Assembly: GCA_028703545.1 (NCBI GenBank)
Contig: JAQVMR010000033.1
Span: 1-9,745, forward strand
Origin: Patescibacteria group bacterium
Lineage (GTDB): Bacteria; Patescibacteriota; Patescibacteriia; UBA1558; S5-K13
Direction: 5' to 3'
DNA: 9,745 nt
Shown here: one piece after another, positions 1 to 7,052 of the stretch
Layout: every line of letters begins with the position of its first letter
How positions within the stretch are numbered: the first letter of the stretch is position 1
Made by a program: the position numbers and the translations under genes
The notes under the pieces: model-generated
What the model was told of the DNA's origin: nothing
What the model saw: only the letters and a program-made list of their open reading frames with translations
Databases searched by the model: none

Positions 1-1
1 T

Positions 2-358
2 TTCGGAGAAGAGGATATTCCTATATGGATTGACGATGTATTAATGTTTAGTGGATGTTCTTCTAATCAGGAAAATAATATTCCAATTTCGGGATGTTCA
101 AATTATCCAAATCCTTTTAATATTGAAACCAAAATAATATTTAATTTAAGGAATCATTCAAAAATTGATCTGTGTATTTATAATATCAGGGGTCAGCTTG
201 TAAAAAAAATTATTTCTTCGCAATTAAAGTCGGGTAATTATGAAATTATTTGGGATGGAAAAGATAATAATTTCAATAATTGTTCGAGCGGTATTTATAT
301 ATGTCGAGTAAATGTTAACGGACTTTTATTTGAAAGAAAAATGATTTTTATTAAATAG
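2..358 (+). CDS. C-terminal fragment of a secreted/surface protein with a T9SS type A / FlgD-like sorting domain (5'-partial)
   Basis: The reading frame is open from base 2 through the left edge, so the ATG at 44 is internal and this is the last ~118 residues of a larger protein. The final ~80 residues match the pattern of the type IX secretion (por) C-terminal sorting domain and the related FlgD-like Ig fold: NYPNPFN near the start, an alternating beta strand region, IYNIRGQLVKKI, then SGNYEIIWDGKDN, SSGIYICRV and a closing KKMxxxK-like end (RKMIFIK). In Bacteroidota this domain directs proteins through the outer membrane for surface attachment; in other phyla similar domains are simply beta-sandwich ends of secreted proteins. 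Several cysteines (GCSS, GCSN, NNCSSG, YICR) are unusual for the family and may form disulfides. The N-terminal catalytic or adhesive part lies outside the window, so function is unknown. Family call is good; secretion route is inference. Confidence 0.75.
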   Translation, partial: FGEEDIPIWIDDVLMFSGCSSNQENNIPISGCSNYPNPFNIETKIIFNLRNHSKIDLCIYNIRGQLVKKIISSQLKSGNYEIIWDGKDNNFNNCSSGIYICRVNVNGLLFERKMIFIK

Positions 359-365
359 ATTAATT

Positions 366-397
366 AGCTCTCTGGTAATTTCCGGAGAGCTTTTTTT
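366..397 (+). terminator. Rho-independent terminator of the first gene
   Basis: A 10-bp stem (AGCTCTCTGG at 366-375 with CCGGAGAGCT at 382-391, one T.G wobble), a 6-nt loop TAATTT, and a T tract at 391-397, starting 8 nt after the TAG stop. This is the textbook intrinsic terminator form and the clearest one in the window. Confidence 0.93.
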
Positions 398-405
398 GAA
401 TAAAT

Positions 406-435
406 CAACCTGCGAGGTTGCCCACCTGCGAGGTG
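406..435. repeat. Short hairpin repeat cluster A (two ACCT-GCG-AGGT units)
   Basis: Two adjacent hairpin units: CAACCTGCGAGGTTG (406-420, 6-bp arms, loop GCG) and CACCTGCGAGGTG (423-435, 5-bp arms, loop GCG), separated by CC. The 30-nt block is repeated in the same orientation at 1541-1570 with only the two spacer bases changed (CC to GG). The units are G+C-rich in an AT-rich background, suggesting a dispersed, REP-like palindromic element rather than drift. No transposase is visible nearby. Confidence 0.8.
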
Positions 436-506
436 CTTCTCTTAAGAATTATTGATATAATTAAGACAAGATAATTAACCCCGCCTATTGTGATAAAAAT
501 AAATTT

Positions 507-554
507 ATGAAAAAAACAATTTTATTCATTGGAGGTATTTATAATAATTTGTAG
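507..554 (+). other. Possible 15-codon leader ORF upstream of the carboxypeptidase gene
   Basis: An ATG at 507 opens 15 codons (MKKTILFIGG then five more residues) ending in TAG at 552-554, about 30 bases before the carboxypeptidase ATG. The peptide looks like a basic start plus short hydrophobic run. There is no Shine-Dalgarno sequence in front of it and no clear promoter, and it could be chance in AT-rich DNA. A GGAGG lies inside it at 531-535, too far from ATG 583 to serve that start. Confidence 0.15.
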
Positions 555-576
555 AGAGTGTTGTTTGTGATATAAT
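549..576 (+). promoter_or_regulatory. Extended -10 promoter for the carboxypeptidase gene, predicting a leaderless mRNA
   Basis: TATAAT at 571-576 is preceded by TGA (568-570), giving the extended -10 TGATATAAT. A weak -35, TTGTAG (549-554), sits 16 nt upstream. A start site 6-7 nt after the -10 falls at about 582-583, which is the A of the ATG at 583, so the transcript should have little or no 5' leader. The -10 sequence is exact; the start site is inferred. Confidence 0.72.
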
Positions 577-582
577 TTTTCT

Positions 583-1476
583 ATGAAAAATAAAATTCTA
601 ATCATTTTAACTTTAATAATTATTGCAATTCCTGCAAATTGTTTTGCGTTAGAGAAAAAAGATAATTACATTGATTTTACAGCTTGGTATAAAGAGAAAA
701 CTGGAAAAGATGTTCCCTATGCTTCATCTGCAATTATTGAATTTGATACTCTAAAACCATTATATTATCACAGAGAAGAATTACAAACTCAAAGCGCAAG
801 TTTAATGAAACTTCTAACAGTAAGTGAATTTGTAAAACATTATCCACTTTGGAACAAAACTTATAATTTAACATGGCAAGATAGCGAAGGGGACTTAAGA
901 GGATTTGTTGGGCCAAAAGATTCTTTTGTAACTTTGAAATTAAAAACGACAGAAAGAATTAAAATAAAAGATATTTTTGCAAGTACCTTAATTGCTTCCG
1001 CCAATAACTGCGCAAATAAATTATCAAAAATTACAGATATTTCAAAAGTTCAGTTTTTAGAAAATATGAGAAGTCTAGCAAGTGAGTGGAATCTTACAAA
1101 AACAGTTATTGATGACCCATCAGGATTATCAATGAAAAATTTAACAACAGCTCATGACATGGCTATTATTTCTTGTCATGCATTTAGTAATGAAACAATT
1201 TCTGAATATGCAAAAAAACCAGAATATAAATTTAGCACAAGAGATGGAAGACAAATTATTTTAAAACATACGGTTTATGATTTGAGAAACAACCCTTCAA
1301 ATTATTTTGGAGCAAAAACAGGATTTTTAAATGAAACAAGATATCATGTTGCAGCGGGATATATTACCCCACTAAATAAAAAAATTTGTGTAACCGTTTT
1401 ATCAGTTGATAAAAGAAACGACTGTGAAGATGTGATTGTGAAAATGGGCGAGTGGGTTGATGAAATGTATCAATAA
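583..1476 (+). CDS. Secreted D-alanyl-D-alanine carboxypeptidase / endopeptidase (peptidase family S11)
   Basis: Serine penicillin-binding enzyme of 297 residues that trims peptide side chains of peptidoglycan outside the membrane. Residues 1-22 form a signal peptide (KNK, then a hydrophobic run, probable cleavage after CFA). The three active-site motifs are in order and at family spacing: SxxK as SLMK (73-76, nucleophile Ser73 and Lys76), SxN as SAN (139-141), and KTG (245-247). The DDPSGLS segment (177-183) is another S11 hallmark. The protein ends soon after the catalytic domain, without the C-terminal beta domain and amphipathic anchor of E. coli PBP5, so it resembles the shorter PBP7/DacF-like forms and may be released or held by an uncleaved signal. 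ATG 583 is the first start after an in-frame TGA at 568-570. The gene stands alone and converges with the transporter operon. Family call is firm; exact substrate preference is not readable. Confidence 0.92.
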   Translation: MKNKILIILTLIIIAIPANCFALEKKDNYIDFTAWYKEKTGKDVPYASSAIIEFDTLKPLYYHREELQTQSASLMKLLTVSEFVKHYPLWNKTYNLTWQDSEGDLRGFVGPKDSFVTLKLKTTERIKIKDIFASTLIASANNCANKLSKITDISKVQFLENMRSLASEWNLTKTVIDDPSGLSMKNLTTAHDMAIISCHAFSNETISEYAKKPEYKFSTRDGRQIILKHTVYDLRNNPSNYFGAKTGFLNETRYHVAAGYITPLNKKICVTVLSVDKRNDCEDVIVKMGEWVDEMYQ

Positions 1477-1488
1477 TATTTTTCAATA

Positions 1489-1526
1489 AAAAAATAGAGG
1501 ATTATTGCTTCTATTTTTTATTTTTC
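1489..1526 (+). terminator. AT-rich intrinsic terminator after the carboxypeptidase gene
   Basis: Arms 1489-1500 and 1508-1519 (AAAAAATAGAGG with CTTCTATTTTTT, one G.T pair) form a 12-bp stem with a 7-nt loop, followed by a T-rich tail to about 1525. The stem is mostly A-T and the other strand also carries a U-rich arm, so it may work in both directions for the two convergent genes. Confidence 0.6.
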
Positions 1527-1573
1527 ACCTTCGAGGTCGCCAACCTGCGAGGTTGGGCACCTGCGAGGTGAAA
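1523..1573. repeat. Short hairpin repeat cluster B (three ACCT-NCG-AGGT units)
   Basis: Units: CACCTTCGAGGTC (1526-1538, loop TCG variant), CAACCTGCGAGGTTG (1541-1555, stem extended to 7 bp by C1540-G1556) and CACCTGCGAGGTG (1558-1570). The outermost arms also pair, TTTCACCT (1523-1530) with AGGTGAAA (1566-1573), so the cluster can fold as three small hairpins or as a closed stem enclosing the middle hairpin. It lies 6 nt beyond the stop of the last transporter gene, so it will be at the 3' end of that mRNA and could stabilise it or stop transcription. The last two units match cluster A (406-435) at 28 of 30 positions. Confidence 0.82.
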
Positions 1574-1575
1574 GT

Positions 1576-2853
1576 TTAATTTTTATTTCTAAGAGCTGTT
1601 ATTGGATCAAGTTCTGCGGCTTTTTTTGCAGGAAAAACTCCAAATAATAGTCCACAAGACAGGGCAAATATAATTGATACAATAAATGAGTAAATTGGCA
1701 TTTTAAAGCTCCAGGAGAGTCCATATGCATTAGCACCCCATGTTATTGCTAGTGACATTAATAAACCTAAAATAATACCTAAAATTGCCCCTAGAATTGA
1801 TATTATTACGGCTTCCATTAGAAATTGCCACATAATGTCTTTATATTTGGCTCCTGTGGCTTTTCTAAGACCTATTTCAAAAGTTCTTTCACTTACAACA
1901 ACATACATTATGTTCATAATTCCTACGCCAGCAACAACAAGAGAAACCATAACAATTGCAAGTAGGAGTATTGTAATGTATTTTGTTATATCGTTTGCTG
2001 TTTTGAGCATTTCTTCCATTGTTACAACAGCAAAATCATCTATTCCAACTATATCTTCCGGATTTTTAATATCATGATTTTCTCGCAGTATTATTTTCAT
2101 CTCCTTAGCTGTTTGATCTGCGATTTCCGGATTTTTTAATTTATGTATTATATACATAAGATAATCTATTCCAAGAATTCTTTTTTGTAGGGTTTGTATT
2201 GGTAAATAGATATAATTATCAAAATCCATTCCCATTACAGCTCCCTTTTCTTTTATTGTACCAATTACTCTGTATTTTGATTTTCCTAAATTTATATAAT
2301 TTCCTACAGCATCTGAATCGCCAAATAAATTTTCTTTTATTCCAGATCCTAGTACAACAACTTTTGCAAGCGATTCATCTTCAGCATCAGTAAAAAATCT
2401 TCCCTGATCTATTTCGCTTTTATCAATATTTATAAAAGAGGCACCAACTCCCCACAAAGACGCTTTTTTTCTTTTATTTCCATATGTTGCAAGTTCCTGA
2501 CCCATAAGAGAACCATAACCATCTTCTATGTTTGCTAATTTTTTTATATCTTCAACATCTTTTAGTGTTAATGTTGTAATTTGAACTCCTTGGGCCATAC
2601 TCATTGCTGATTGAGTATTGGCTTCTGCACCAACTTTTCTCCCAACAGGAACTCTTATTTCAGTTTCAATAATATCTGTTCCAAATGATTCTATTTGTTT
2701 TAAAATTAGTCCTTTTATTCCAGCACCAGCAGAAAAAACCACAACAATACTTGTTACACCAATTACCATACCTAAAACAGTAAGAAGGGTTCTCCCTTTA
2801 TTTGCCTTCATTGATTGAATGGCTAGTTTTATTGAATTTTTTATTTCTATCAT
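1576..2853 (-). CDS. MacB/FtsX-type ABC transporter permease (second paralogue)
   Basis: Permease of 425 residues with the MacB layout: an N-terminal membrane helix (about 23-42, TVLGMVIGVTSIVVVFSAG), a large extracytoplasmic MacB periplasmic-core-like domain (about 45-285, containing GRFFTDAEDE and VVVLGSGIKENLFG), and three C-terminal helices (about 293-318, 345-372, 388-408). The cytoplasmic coupling segment GIMNIMYVVVSERTFEIGLRKATGA (written here as its ends GIMNIM and GLRKATGA, 311-334) and the terminal FPAKKAAELDPITALR motif (407-422, split by the family's conserved DP) are typical. It has no ATPase domain; the ATPase is encoded two genes upstream. Together with the neighbouring paralogue it probably forms a heterodimeric mechanotransmission complex. 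The start is 12 nt after the preceding stop, without a Shine-Dalgarno sequence. It is the last gene of the operon. Exported substrate unknown. Confidence 0.88.
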   Translation of the reverse strand: MIEIKNSIKLAIQSMKANKGRTLLTVLGMVIGVTSIVVVFSAGAGIKGLILKQIESFGTDIIETEIRVPVGRKVGAEANTQSAMSMAQGVQITTLTLKDVEDIKKLANIEDGYGSLMGQELATYGNKRKKASLWGVGASFINIDKSEIDQGRFFTDAEDESLAKVVVLGSGIKENLFGDSDAVGNYINLGKSKYRVIGTIKEKGAVMGMDFDNYIYLPIQTLQKRILGIDYLMYIIHKLKNPEIADQTAKEMKIILRENHDIKNPEDIVGIDDFAVVTMEEMLKTANDITKYITILLLAIVMVSLVVAGVGIMNIMYVVVSERTFEIGLRKATGAKYKDIMWQFLMEAVIISILGAILGIILGLLMSLAITWGANAYGLSWSFKMPIYSFIVSIIFALSCGLLFGVFPAKKAAELDPITALRNKN

Positions 2854-2865
2854 GTTAATTATTAA

Positions 2866-4119
2866 TTATTCGTATCTCAGAGCTTCTATTGGGTCAAGTT
2901 TAGAAGCTTTTTTTGCTGGATATAATCCAAAAATAATTCCAATTGAACTTGAAACTATTATTCCTATAATTATTGATAATATAGAAACATGAAATCCCCA
3001 ACTATAATCAAGTGCTTGAGCTACAACACTAACCAAGAGAGAAACAATAATTCCAAATATTATTCCTATGATTCCACCAAAAAGCGTTATTATTGTTGAT
3101 TCGATTAAAAATTGGACTAAAACATTATTATTTTTTGCTCCGAGCGCTTTTCTTAGTCCTATTTCATTTGTTCTCTCCGTAACATTTACAAGCATTATAT
3201 TCATTATTCCAATTCCACCAACAACAAGAGAAATTGCTGCCATTGTGGCTAGGAAAAATTTCAATGCATTTGTTACTGTTTCTACTGCCTCAAGTGCTTC
3301 AGATGGACTACTTACTGTAAAATCATCGTCTTCCCCAGAGTTGTCTCTTATCCCGTGTCTTTCTCTTAATGTTATCTCGGCATCTTTAATTGCAAGAGGA
3401 ACATTTTCTTCATTATTAACTTTTGCTCTTATAATGCCAACAGCATTTGAAGAAGTAATTAATTTTTGCATTGTTTTTATTGGGATAAAAATTTTGTTAT
3501 CATAATTTTGAAAAGCAACAGTTCCTTTTTTTTCTAAAGTACCTATTACTTCAAAAACATGTTTTTTTATTTTTATTCTTTGACCAATTGCGTCTGAATC
3601 TCCAAATAAATCCTCTTTAGCACTACTCCCGAGTACTGCAACTTTTGACAAATTTTCTTCCTCATCTACCGTAAAAAATCTACCACTCTGTATATTAAAA
3701 TTATTCATTGTAATATGACCAACATTTGTTCCATTTATATCAAAATTAGAATTGTTATTTCCCCAACTTACATTTGTATTCGTATTTGAATAAGCTGAAA
3801 CATCTATTATGTATTGAGAATTTTTTTTCTCAAGAAGGGATTTTGCATCTTCATAGGTTAGTGTTGTAATAACTATTCCCATAACACTCGCAGGCGGTCC
3901 ATTTTCTTCTGATTTTCCTGGCATGATACTTATAGTATCAGTTCCAAGTGTTTTAATTTCAGAAAGTATTAAATCCTGTGCACCACTTCCAATTGACGTA
4001 ATAATTATAACAGCAGATACTCCTATAATAATTCCGAGCATTGTTAAAAAACTTCTAGTTTTATTACTTAGAAGTGAATTTATAGCGAGTCTTGCGCATT
4101 GTTTGATAAAATCAAACAT
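2866..4119 (-). CDS. MacB/FtsX-type ABC transporter permease (first paralogue)
   Basis: Permease of 417 residues, same architecture as the gene after it: membrane helix at about 23-45 (FLTMLGIIIGVSAVIIITS), extracytoplasmic MacB core domain at about 48-280 (SGRFFTVDEEENLSKVAVLG at 145-164), then three helices at about 285-310, 340-365 and 378-400. The conserved segments NEIGLRKALGA (318-328) and YPAKKASKLDPIEALRY (400-416) are present. The extracytoplasmic part differs clearly from its paralogue, including an Asn-rich stretch (about 111-132), while the C-terminal membrane part is close, as expected for an old duplication giving a heterodimer. The ATG lies 1 nt after the ATPase stop, so translation is probably coupled. 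The protein would transmit ATP-driven movement to the extracytoplasmic domain and the fusion protein. Substrate is not readable from sequence. Confidence 0.88.
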   Translation of the reverse strand: MFDFIKQCARLAINSLLSNKTRSFLTMLGIIIGVSAVIIITSIGSGAQDLILSEIKTLGTDTISIMPGKSEENGPPASVMGIVITTLTYEDAKSLLEKKNSQYIIDVSAYSNTNTNVSWGNNNSNFDINGTNVGHITMNNFNIQSGRFFTVDEEENLSKVAVLGSSAKEDLFGDSDAIGQRIKIKKHVFEVIGTLEKKGTVAFQNYDNKIFIPIKTMQKLITSSNAVGIIRAKVNNEENVPLAIKDAEITLRERHGIRDNSGEDDDFTVSSPSEALEAVETVTNALKFFLATMAAISLVVGGIGIMNIMLVNVTERTNEIGLRKALGAKNNNVLVQFLIESTIITLFGGIIGIIFGIIVSLLVSVVAQALDYSWGFHVSILSIIIGIIVSSSIGIIFGLYPAKKASKLDPIEALRYE

Positions 4120-4120
4120 A

Positions 4121-4834
4121 TTATTTTATTCCATCTTCATTTTTAGCAAATCTTCTATCCCGAACTTTATAATCTTCTTTTATTAGCCCATCTACTATTT
4201 TTATAATTCTATCTGCGTGTTCAGCGGTATATGTTTCATGGGTGACTAAAATTATTGTATGTCCCTCATCATTTAAATCTTGTAATATTTCCATGATTTG
4301 TTTTCCTGATTTTGAATCTAAATTTCCGGTTGGTTCATCAGCAAAAATAACATCTGGATTATTTACAAGTGCACGTGCTATAGCAACTCTTTGTTTTTCT
4401 CCACCGGAAATTTGATTTGTGAAGTGGTGCATTCTATGTGATAATCCAACACTTTCCAGTACTTGTTTAGCCTTTTCCTGATGATTTGTTTTTTCATCAG
4501 AATATATTAGGGGAAGTATTACATTATCTATTACTTGTGTTTTTGGAAGTAAATGAAATGCCTGAAAAACAAATCCAATTTTTTGGTTTCTTAAATTCGC
4601 AAGTTCATCATCATTTAATTTAGAAACATCCTGATTTTCAAATAAATATGTTCCAGTTGATGGTCTATCTAATAATCCTAAAATATGCATGAGTGTTGAT
4701 TTACCACTTCCTGAAGGACCCATGATTGAAACAAATTCACCCTTTTTTATATCAAAAGATATTCCATGAAGTATTTCTGTTGCCACCTCATCATTACAAT
4801 ATTCTTTTGTTATGTTTTGAAGCTTTATTAACAT
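4121..4834 (-). CDS. ABC transporter ATP-binding protein of the MacB/LolD/FtsE class
   Basis: Stand-alone nucleotide-binding protein of 237 residues that powers the two permeases downstream. All motifs are present: Walker A GPSGSGKST (39-47), Q-loop Gln91 in FVFQAFHLLP, signature SGGEKQR (143-149; family consensus SGGQQQR), Walker B VIFADEP (162-168, catalytic Glu167), D-loop NLDS (171-174) and switch His199 in VTHE. The sequence around the Q-loop (FQ.FHLLP) and the TGNLDS run are characteristic of the MacB/LolD/FtsE group rather than nutrient importers. The gene overlaps the fusion-protein gene by one base (TAATG), a coupling arrangement, and is 1 nt from the first permease gene. A charged C-terminal tail (KVRDRRFAKNEDGIK, 223-237) follows the core domain. 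In the E. coli MacB this domain is fused to the permease; here it is separate. Confidence 0.93.
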   Translation of the reverse strand: MLIKLQNITKEYCNDEVATEILHGISFDIKKGEFVSIMGPSGSGKSTLMHILGLLDRPSTGTYLFENQDVSKLNDDELANLRNQKIGFVFQAFHLLPKTQVIDNVILPLIYSDEKTNHQEKAKQVLESVGLSHRMHHFTNQISGGEKQRVAIARALVNNPDVIFADEPTGNLDSKSGKQIMEILQDLNDEGHTIILVTHETYTAEHADRIIKIVDGLIKEDYKVRDRRFAKNEDGIK

Positions 4835-6519
4835 TATTTTTTTGTATTTATTGATGTTATAATTTCTTGTCCATCTGTTAGTCCTGATAATATTTCTACC
4901 ATCCCATCATCACCATATATACCAGTTTTTACAGGAATTTCTTTTACTTTTTTATTTTCAAGAATTCTTACAAATTTTCCATCTCCATTTTTTTCTATTA
5001 TTGAGCGCGATGGAATTATAAGTACATCAGATTTATTTTTTGTCGTAATTATTATGTTTGCTGTCATTCCGGGTTTTATATTTTCTAATAATTCTTCAGG
5101 GATATCAAAGTCTATCTTTACTTTATAATAAATTACATCTTGAATTATTGTTTCAGCTGGATCTATATCATAAACCCTTCCATATAATTTTTCTTCTTCT
5201 GATAGTGCATCAAGAGTAATTTCAGCTGGATCATTTAATTTAATCTTTATAATGTCTGATTCTGAAATGTCAACTTCTATTTCTAGTTTGTTTTCAGATA
5301 ACATTTTTATTGCTGCTTTTGTGGATGCAACCTGCTCTCCTTTCTTATATTCAATCCTGGTTATTATTCCATCTATTGGGGCTCTTATTATATTATATTC
5401 AATTTGATTTTGTATTGATTCTAAATTTGCCTCAGCTTGCCTTACTTGTGCTTGATACAAAGTAATATCTTGACTTCTTGCTGGAGCTTTTAATTCATCA
5501 AGTTGTGCCTGAGCTAGTTGAAAAGCTTGATAATAAGAATCAACTCTTGACTGAGCTGTAACAATTGCTTGACTTCCCGATATATTAATCCCATCATTAT
5601 TTAATTCTGTATTATTTAAAGTATTTAATGCACCCTTAACAGAGGATAGGGCAGTAGATATTGATGTTTGCTGGGTACTAACTATTGTTTTATAAGCATC
5701 TAATTCTGTTTGTGTAAATTGATAAGATGTAATTGAGTCTTCAAGCATTTGATAAGAATTTGTTAGTGTACTAAATGTTGAATCCAGGGCCTCTATTGTC
5801 TTATTTATGGCTAATTTTATATCATTTCTTGTTTTAGTATTTTTTGCTGTATTTATATGAGTTTTAGCATTTGAAATTAGTAATTTTGCGTCATTGTAAG
5901 AATTTTTTGTTTGATAAAGTATAGATGTATTTTTGACGCCTAGTAAATATTGAGCTTCGCTATCATTTAAAATAGTATTTATATTATCAACAGCTGTTTG
6001 TGCTTTTGAAATATTTGTATCAATTAAAATTAAGGCATCTGTTTCTGCCTGAGCAGAGGTTTTGATTCCGCTTAATTTCACTTCTTCTAATTCATTTAAA
6101 GCGGATTCATATTCTATTTCGGCTTTATTAACTGAGGTTTGTTTTACGTTTATTTCATATTGAGTTGCGCCAGATATTAATTTGTTTAAATTAGCTTTTG
6201 CTATATCTAGACTTGCAATTGCATTTTTTGCATTTATATCAAGATTTTTATGGTCTAATTCTGCCAGAATTTGATTCTCTTTCACTTTGTCGTTAACCTT
6301 TACAAGAATTTTTGTTATTTTTCCGACATTTTGAAAATTTAATTCTATTTCATCGGCTGATTTTATTGTTCCAGTTTCACTTACAGTTTGTTTAAGGTTT
6401 TGTTTTTTTACTATATCTGTGGAGTATGCAATGTTTGGTTTTTTGAAAAACAAACTTGATACTACTATAAGTAGAATTATACCAATAACTATAAGTAGTA
6501 TTTTTTTCTTTTTTGTCAT
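4834..6519 (-). CDS. MacA/HlyD-type membrane fusion protein with an unusually long coiled-coil hairpin
   Basis: Adaptor protein of 561 residues, much longer than the ~370 of E. coli MacA. Order of parts: N-terminal membrane anchor (7-23), first half of the biotinyl-lipoyl-like domain (about 44-90, GKITKILVKVNDKVKENQIL), a helical region from about 93 to 375, second lipoyl half (377-397, IIRAPIDGIITRIEYKKGEQ), beta-barrel (about 410-490, closing with KPGMTANI) and a membrane-proximal domain to the end. The helical insert is Ala/Gln/Asn/Thr-rich with heptad-like spacing. It has a similar motif in both arms, ANLNKLISGATQYEINVKQ (109-127) and AQLDELKAPARSQDITLYQ (338-356), as expected for mirrored strands of one hairpin. 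It probably links the permeases to the exterior; in a cell without an outer membrane the long hairpin would reach into the wall or S-layer. That last point is inference. Confidence 0.88.
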   Translation of the reverse strand: MTKKKKILLIVIGIILLIVVSSLFFKKPNIAYSTDIVKKQNLKQTVSETGTIKSADEIELNFQNVGKITKILVKVNDKVKENQILAELDHKNLDINAKNAIASLDIAKANLNKLISGATQYEINVKQTSVNKAEIEYESALNELEEVKLSGIKTSAQAETDALILIDTNISKAQTAVDNINTILNDSEAQYLLGVKNTSILYQTKNSYNDAKLLISNAKTHINTAKNTKTRNDIKLAINKTIEALDSTFSTLTNSYQMLEDSITSYQFTQTELDAYKTIVSTQQTSISTALSSVKGALNTLNNTELNNDGINISGSQAIVTAQSRVDSYYQAFQLAQAQLDELKAPARSQDITLYQAQVRQAEANLESIQNQIEYNIIRAPIDGIITRIEYKKGEQVASTKAAIKMLSENKLEIEVDISESDIIKIKLNDPAEITLDALSEEEKLYGRVYDIDPAETIIQDVIYYKVKIDFDIPEELLENIKPGMTANIIITTKNKSDVLIIPSRSIIEKNGDGKFVRILENKKVKEIPVKTGIYGDDGMVEILSGLTDGQEIITSINTKK

Positions 6520-6563
6520 ATTTTTATATATCTTATTTAGTATTTTATTTGATTGTTTTATTA

Positions 6564-6572
6564 ATTATATCA
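6564..6572 (-). promoter_or_regulatory. Possible internal promoter between marR and the fusion-protein gene
   Basis: On the minus strand TGATATAAT (6572-6564) is a perfect extended -10 in the 59-nt gap after the marR stop, with start site near 6557 and a ~38-nt leader to ATG 6519. There is no good -35; the -35 position reads TATCAA. The same arrangement (TATCAA, A/T-rich spacer, TTGATATAAT) occurs in front of infC. It would let the transporter be made independently of the marR promoter. Confidence 0.5.
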
Positions 6573-6578
6573 ATTTTT

Positions 6579-7037
6579 TTATTTTTTTGATAGATTTTTT
6601 GGCCCGATAAGATTTTTTGTAATTTTAGAATTTAATTTACAAAAAGTACTTAATTCCTTATCATTTAGAGATTCAAAAAGATTGTAAAAATTTTTTAATA
6701 GTTTATTTTCTATATAATTTATATTTTTACGGCTATTTTTAGATAATTTTATTTTAATATTTCTTCTATCAGCAGAGGAGATTCTTTTATTTATATATTT
6801 ATTTTTTGTCAGGTTATTTATAATTTGAGTTACTGCACTACAAGTTATTCCAAGTGTTTGCGCAATTTCTTTTATTCCTATATTTTCTTTATTTTTTATT
6901 AATCCCAAAACAATAAATTGAGTATTAGTTATAGGTTTATTTTGATAATAACACATTGTCTCTCCAGAGAATAATCTCCTTATTTTATGCATGTTTTTAA
7001 GAATTTCCTTTATTTGTTTTTTTCTATTATTTTTCAT
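6579..7037 (-). CDS. MarR-family transcriptional regulator
   Basis: Winged-helix repressor-type protein of 152 residues, the usual family length. The helix-turn-helix is at about 54-79 (IKEIAQTLGITCSAVTQII, with TCSAVTQIINNL as recognition helix), followed by the beta wing 80-99 containing SSADRRNIKIKLS; the DRR tip is the family's minor-groove contact. Helices at 1-30 and 105-145 should form the dimer interface. Lysine/asparagine-rich throughout. It is the first gene of the minus-strand operon leading to the exporter, so it very probably controls the exporter and itself. Its own promoter overlaps a perfect ATTAAG-CTA-CTTAAT palindrome, the candidate binding site. The inducing ligand cannot be read; many family members sense small phenolic or antimicrobial compounds. 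No Shine-Dalgarno precedes ATG 7037. Confidence 0.87.
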   Translation of the reverse strand: MKNNRKKQIKEILKNMHKIRRLFSGETMCYYQNKPITNTQFIVLGLIKNKENIGIKEIAQTLGITCSAVTQIINNLTKNKYINKRISSADRRNIKIKLSKNSRKNINYIENKLLKNFYNLFESLNDKELSTFCKLNSKITKNLIGPKNLSKK

Positions 7038-7052
7038 TATTTTTTAATAATG

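Noticed and set aside
734..916. Minus-strand open frame opposite the carboxypeptidase
   Set aside because: Fully inside a gene with all three active-site motifs; no start signal or recognisable product.
406..1570. CRISPR-like array from the repeated ACCTGCGAGGT units
   Set aside because: Units are 13-15 nt with 2-nt spacers, no unique spacer sequences of regular length, and no cas gene nearby.
1835..2077. Plus-strand open frame of 80 codons, and others at 2199-2393, 2618-2818, 3068-3505 and 3923-4186
   Set aside because: All lie opposite the well-supported permease and ATPase genes, have no domain pattern, and read as hydrophobic mirror images of the real coding strand.
6419..6610. Plus-strand open frame over the fusion-protein start
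   Set aside because: It is the complement of the membrane anchor and of an AT-rich spacer; Phe/Ile-rich by base composition only.
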